A stretch of 52,564 nt of DNA from contig NZ_KI440840.1 in assembly GCF_000474945.1 (NCBI RefSeq), positions 24,074-76,637 of the forward strand. The letters are read 5' to 3'. The stretch's first letter is position 1, and each line of letters opens with the position of its first letter. A model generated the notes under the pieces. It had not been told where the DNA came from. It saw only the letters and a program-made list of their open reading frames with translations, and searched no databases. Of this stretch, positions 50,202 through 52,564 are shown one piece after another. Both the position numbers and the translations under genes were made by a program. Origin of the DNA: Solimonas soli DSM 21787 (GTDB lineage: Bacteria > Pseudomonadota > Gammaproteobacteria > Nevskiales > Nevskiaceae).

Positions 50202-50980
50202 TGCCCGATCTCATCCGCAATCTGGGTGATCTCCTTCATCAGGCGCTGGAGTCGCGCACGCCTATCGCACCGCTCACCGATACGCATCCGGAGCTGACGA
50301 TCGACGATGCCTACGGCATCCAGCTCCGCATGATTGAGCAACGGCTGCAGGCAGGTGAATCCGTCGTCGGCAAAAAGATCGGCGTCACGAGCAAGGCCGT
50401 GCAACAGATGCTGGGCGTGTTCCAGCCCGATTTCGGCCATCTGCTGTCGGCGATGGTGTTCAACGAGGGCGAACCGGTGCTGGTGGACCGCCTGATCGCG
50501 CCGCGCGCCGAAGCCGAAATCGCCTTCATCCTGCACAGCGATCTCGTCGGCCCTGGTATCACCGCCGATGACGTGCTGCGCGCGACCGATTTCGTGCTGC
50601 CCTGTTTCGAGATCGTCGATTCGCGCATCAAGGACTGGAAGATCAAGATCCAGGACACCGTCGCCGACAACGCTTCGTGCGGTGTTTTTGTGCTGGGCGG
50701 CCAGGCGCGTCGCCCGCACGAGCTCGATCTCGCGCTCGCCGGCATGGTGCTCGAGAAGAACGGCGAGCTCGTTTCCACGTCGGCGGGGGCGTCGGTTCAG
50801 GGCTCTCCCGCCAACGCGGTTGCCTGGCTGGCGAACACATTGGGGCGTTACGGAATTCCGTTGAAGGCGGGAGAAGTCATCCTGTCCGGTTCGCAGTCGC
50901 CGCTGGTTCCCGTCGTGGCGGGCGACAGTCTGGTATGCAGCGTCGGCGGTTTGGGTAGCTGCTCGGTACGGTTCAAGTGA
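50198..50980 (+). CDS. dmpE: 2-hydroxypenta-2,4-dienoate hydratase (DmpE)
   Basis: A 260-aa hydratase that adds water to 2-hydroxypentadienoate to give 4-hydroxy-2-oxovalerate. GKKIGVTSKAVQQMLGVFQP, RAEAEIAFIL and CFEIVDSRIKDWKIKIQDTV are typical of the hydratase/decarboxylase family, and the first distinguishes it from the decarboxylase that follows. It overlaps the dmpD stop as ATGATG. Confidence 0.93.
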   Translation: MMPDLIRNLGDLLHQALESRTPIAPLTDTHPELTIDDAYGIQLRMIEQRLQAGESVVGKKIGVTSKAVQQMLGVFQPDFGHLLSAMVFNEGEPVLVDRLIAPRAEAEIAFILHSDLVGPGITADDVLRATDFVLPCFEIVDSRIKDWKIKIQDTVADNASCGVFVLGGQARRPHELDLALAGMVLEKNGELVSTSAGASVQGSPANAVAWLANTLGRYGIPLKAGEVILSGSQSPLVPVVAGDSLVCSVGGLGSCSVRFK

Positions 50981-50991
50981 AGAGTGCACGC

Positions 50992-51783
50992 ATGAGACTC
51001 GATACGGCGAGCATCGCAAGCCTGGCAGAGCAGTTGGAAGCCGCCGAACTCGGCGCGCAAGCGATCACCAAGATCACCGACGCATATCCCGATCTGGATT
51101 GGGATGATGCCTATGCGATTCAGGCCGGGATTCGCCAGCGCAAGGAATCGCGGGGCCAGCGCGTCATCGGCTACAAGGCTGGATTGACCTCCAGAGCCAA
51201 GATGCAGCAGATGGGTGTCAGCACGCCGGTGTTTGGCCTGCTCTTCGACTACATGAAAGTGCCGGCGGGGGACAGCGTCGATACGGGGGCGCTCATCCAT
51301 CCCAAGGTTGAAGCCGAGGTGGCGTTCGTTCTCAAGCGGGCTTTGCGCGGACCCGGCTGCCATATCGGCAGTGTTCTGGCTGCGACTGATTTCGTGATGC
51401 CGGCAGTCGAAGTGATCGACTCGCGCTACCAGAATTTCCGCTTCGACCTGCAGAGCGTCATCGCCGACAACACCTCGGCATCGCGCTTCGTTGCCGGCGG
51501 ACGGCGCATCTCCGAACTGGCCGGTCTGGATTTGCGGACGCTGGGCATCGTCCTGGAAAAGAACGGCGAGATTGTTGCACTGGCCGCGGGTGCAGCCGTT
51601 CTGGGCCATCCGGCGGCGGCTGTCGCGATGCTCGCGAATCATCTGTCGCTTCGCGGCGAAGAGCTTCCTGCAGGCAGCTTCATCATGACGGGCGGCATCA
51701 CGGAAGCTATTCCCGTTACCGCCGGCGACGCGATCAATGTGCGTTTCCAGGAACTCGGAAACCTTTCCATTCGCTTCATTTAA
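50992..51783 (+). CDS. dmpH: 4-oxalocrotonate decarboxylase (DmpH)
   Basis: A 263-aa enzyme, paralogous to DmpE, that decarboxylates 2-oxo-3-hexenedioate to 2-hydroxypentadienoate. GYKAGLTSRAKMQQMGVSTP, HPKVEAEVAFVLK, EVIDSRYQNFRFDLQSV and GSFIMTGGITEA are diagnostic. The ATG at 50992 gives the usual length; a GTG at 50977 overlapping the dmpE stop is the alternative start. The usual order in CF600 is E-F-G-H, so here H comes before F. By hand count, 16 of its first 50 codons end in A/T, in contrast to the next gene. Confidence 0.93.
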   Translation: MRLDTASIASLAEQLEAAELGAQAITKITDAYPDLDWDDAYAIQAGIRQRKESRGQRVIGYKAGLTSRAKMQQMGVSTPVFGLLFDYMKVPAGDSVDTGALIHPKVEAEVAFVLKRALRGPGCHIGSVLAATDFVMPAVEVIDSRYQNFRFDLQSVIADNTSASRFVAGGRRISELAGLDLRTLGIVLEKNGEIVALAAGAAVLGHPAAAVAMLANHLSLRGEELPAGSFIMTGGITEAIPVTAGDAINVRFQELGNLSIRFI

Positions 51784-51801
51784 GGATCAGAGAGAATACA
51801 C

Positions 51802-52564
51802 GTGGCAAAGATCAAATGCGCCATCATCGGGCCCGGCAACATCGGCACCGACCTGCTCTACAAGCTGCGGCGCTCGAAGGTGCTGGAGCCGGTGTGGATG
51901 GTCGGCGTCGATCCGACGTCGGAAGGTCTGGCGCGGGCGCGCGAGCACGGCCTGAAGACGACGGACCAGGGCGTCGACGGCATGCTCGCGCACGTCAAGG
52001 CCGACGGCGTGCAGATCGCCTTCGACGCGACCAGCGCCTACGTGCACAAGGACAACTCCGACAAGCTCAACGCGCTCGGCGTGATGATGATCGACCTGAC
52101 GCCGGCGGCGATCGGCCCGTACTGCGTACCGCCGATCAACCTCAAGCAGCACGCCGGAAAACGCGAGATGAACGTCAACATGGTCACCTGCGGCGGCCAG
52201 GCGACGATCCCGATGGTCTACGCGGTGTCGCGCGTGCAGAAGGTGAAGTACGCCGAGATCGTCGCCACGGTGTCGAGCAAGTCGGTCGGGCCCGGCACGC
52301 GCAAGAACATCGACGAGTTCACCCGCACCACCGCCGGCGCGGTGGCGAAGATCGGCGGCGCCGACGAGGGCAAGGCGATCATCGTCATCAATCCGGCCGA
52401 GCCGCCGCTGATCATGCGCGACACCATCCACTGCCTGACGGTCGACGCGCCGAAGCAGAAGGAGATCGAGGAATCGGTGCGCGACATGCTCGCCGAGGTG
52501 CAGAAATACGTGCCGGGCTACCGCCTCGTCAACGGCCCGGTGTTCGACGGCCAGCGCGTGACGA
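51802..52564 (+). CDS. dmpF: acylating acetaldehyde dehydrogenase (DmpF), 3' end outside window
   Basis: 254 codons of an NAD/CoA-dependent acetaldehyde dehydrogenase; the gene runs off the window end. The N-terminal Rossmann motif [11 protein letters not shown] is at 8-18, the active-site Cys130 is in [11 protein letters not shown], and the later [20 protein letters not shown] segment is typical. It should form a channelling complex with the aldolase DmpG, expected just downstream. The start is GTG at 51802 with AAGGATCAGAGAG upstream. By hand count only 5 of its first 100 codons end in A/T, much more GC-biased than dmpH. Confidence 0.95.
   Translation, partial: MAKIKCAIIGPGNIGTDLLYKLRRSKVLEPVWMVGVDPTSEGLARAREHGLKTTDQGVDGMLAHVKADGVQIAFDATSAYVHKDNSDKLNALGVMMIDLTPAAIGPYCVPPINLKQHAGKREMNVNMVTCGGQATIPMVYAVSRVQKVKYAEIVATVSSKSVGPGTRKNIDEFTRTTAGAVAKIGGADEGKAIIVINPAEPPLIMRDTIHCLTVDAPKQKEIEESVRDMLAEVQKYVPGYRLVNGPVFDGQRVT

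Noticed and set aside
1-52564. CRISPR array, insertion sequence or prophage genes
   Set aside because: No regularly spaced direct repeats, transposase or phage-like proteins were seen in either strand.

Overview
The window is about 52.6 kb of GC-rich proteobacterial chromosome or large replicon. Gene content (HopJ-family protein, AlkB with PQQ-alcohol dehydrogenase, a complete paa cluster, a sty cluster, a dmp-type phenol meta-cleavage operon) and the two kinds of palindromic intergenic repeat suggest a hydrocarbon-degrading beta- or gammaproteobacterium. A Nevskiales/Solimonadaceae-like host is plausible, but this is inference from gene content only.

Layout. (1) 1-8.9 kb looks like host backbone with very GC-rich third codon positions: a secreted hypothetical protein, a CoA-transferase and alpha/beta-hydrolase pair, a membrane protein, a response regulator plus hybrid histidine kinase next to a decayed histidine kinase gene, an MFS transporter and a HopJ-like protein. 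(2) 9.2-19 kb: an orphan flavin oxidoreductase, then a leftward alkane operon (58-aa ORF, AlkB, rubredoxin, lipoprotein PQQ/haem alcohol dehydrogenase, second rubredoxin, MddA-like methyltransferase) with a divergent AlkS-like LAL regulator. (3) 19-32.6 kb: paaX divergent from paaABCDEFZGH, an extra thioesterase, paaI, paaK and paaJ, covering phenylacetate to acetyl-CoA plus succinyl-CoA. (4) 32.7-38.9 kb: phenylacetaldehyde dehydrogenase (styD) directly behind paaJ, a LysR regulator, styA, styB, styC and an AraC regulator. (5) 38.9 kb to the end: a DmpR/MopR-type sigma-54 activator divergent from dmpKLMNOPQ-B-(haem-binding protein)-C-D-E-H-F, with dmpF cut by the window end.

Together the genes can take styrene through styrene oxide and phenylacetaldehyde to phenylacetate and then the CoA-epoxide pathway; phenol through catechol and meta-cleavage to acetaldehyde and pyruvate; and n-alkanes through alcohols to aldehydes. 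Each block has its own regulator: AlkS-like, PaaX, LysR/AraC and DmpR-like.

The points most worth following are: a sharp third-position GC jump between dmpH and dmpF, which looks like a junction inside an operon; the styrene genes lacking the StyS/StyR two-component system and carrying LysR and AraC genes instead; the six-gene alkane operon containing an MddA-like methyltransferase, two different rubredoxin types and a strong inverted repeat in its leader; and a clear PaaX-type palindrome over the paa promoter. I see no CRISPR array, rRNA gene, intact tRNA gene, insertion sequence or integrase. I do not claim a wholly new biological system here; the novelty is in how known modules are combined and controlled.
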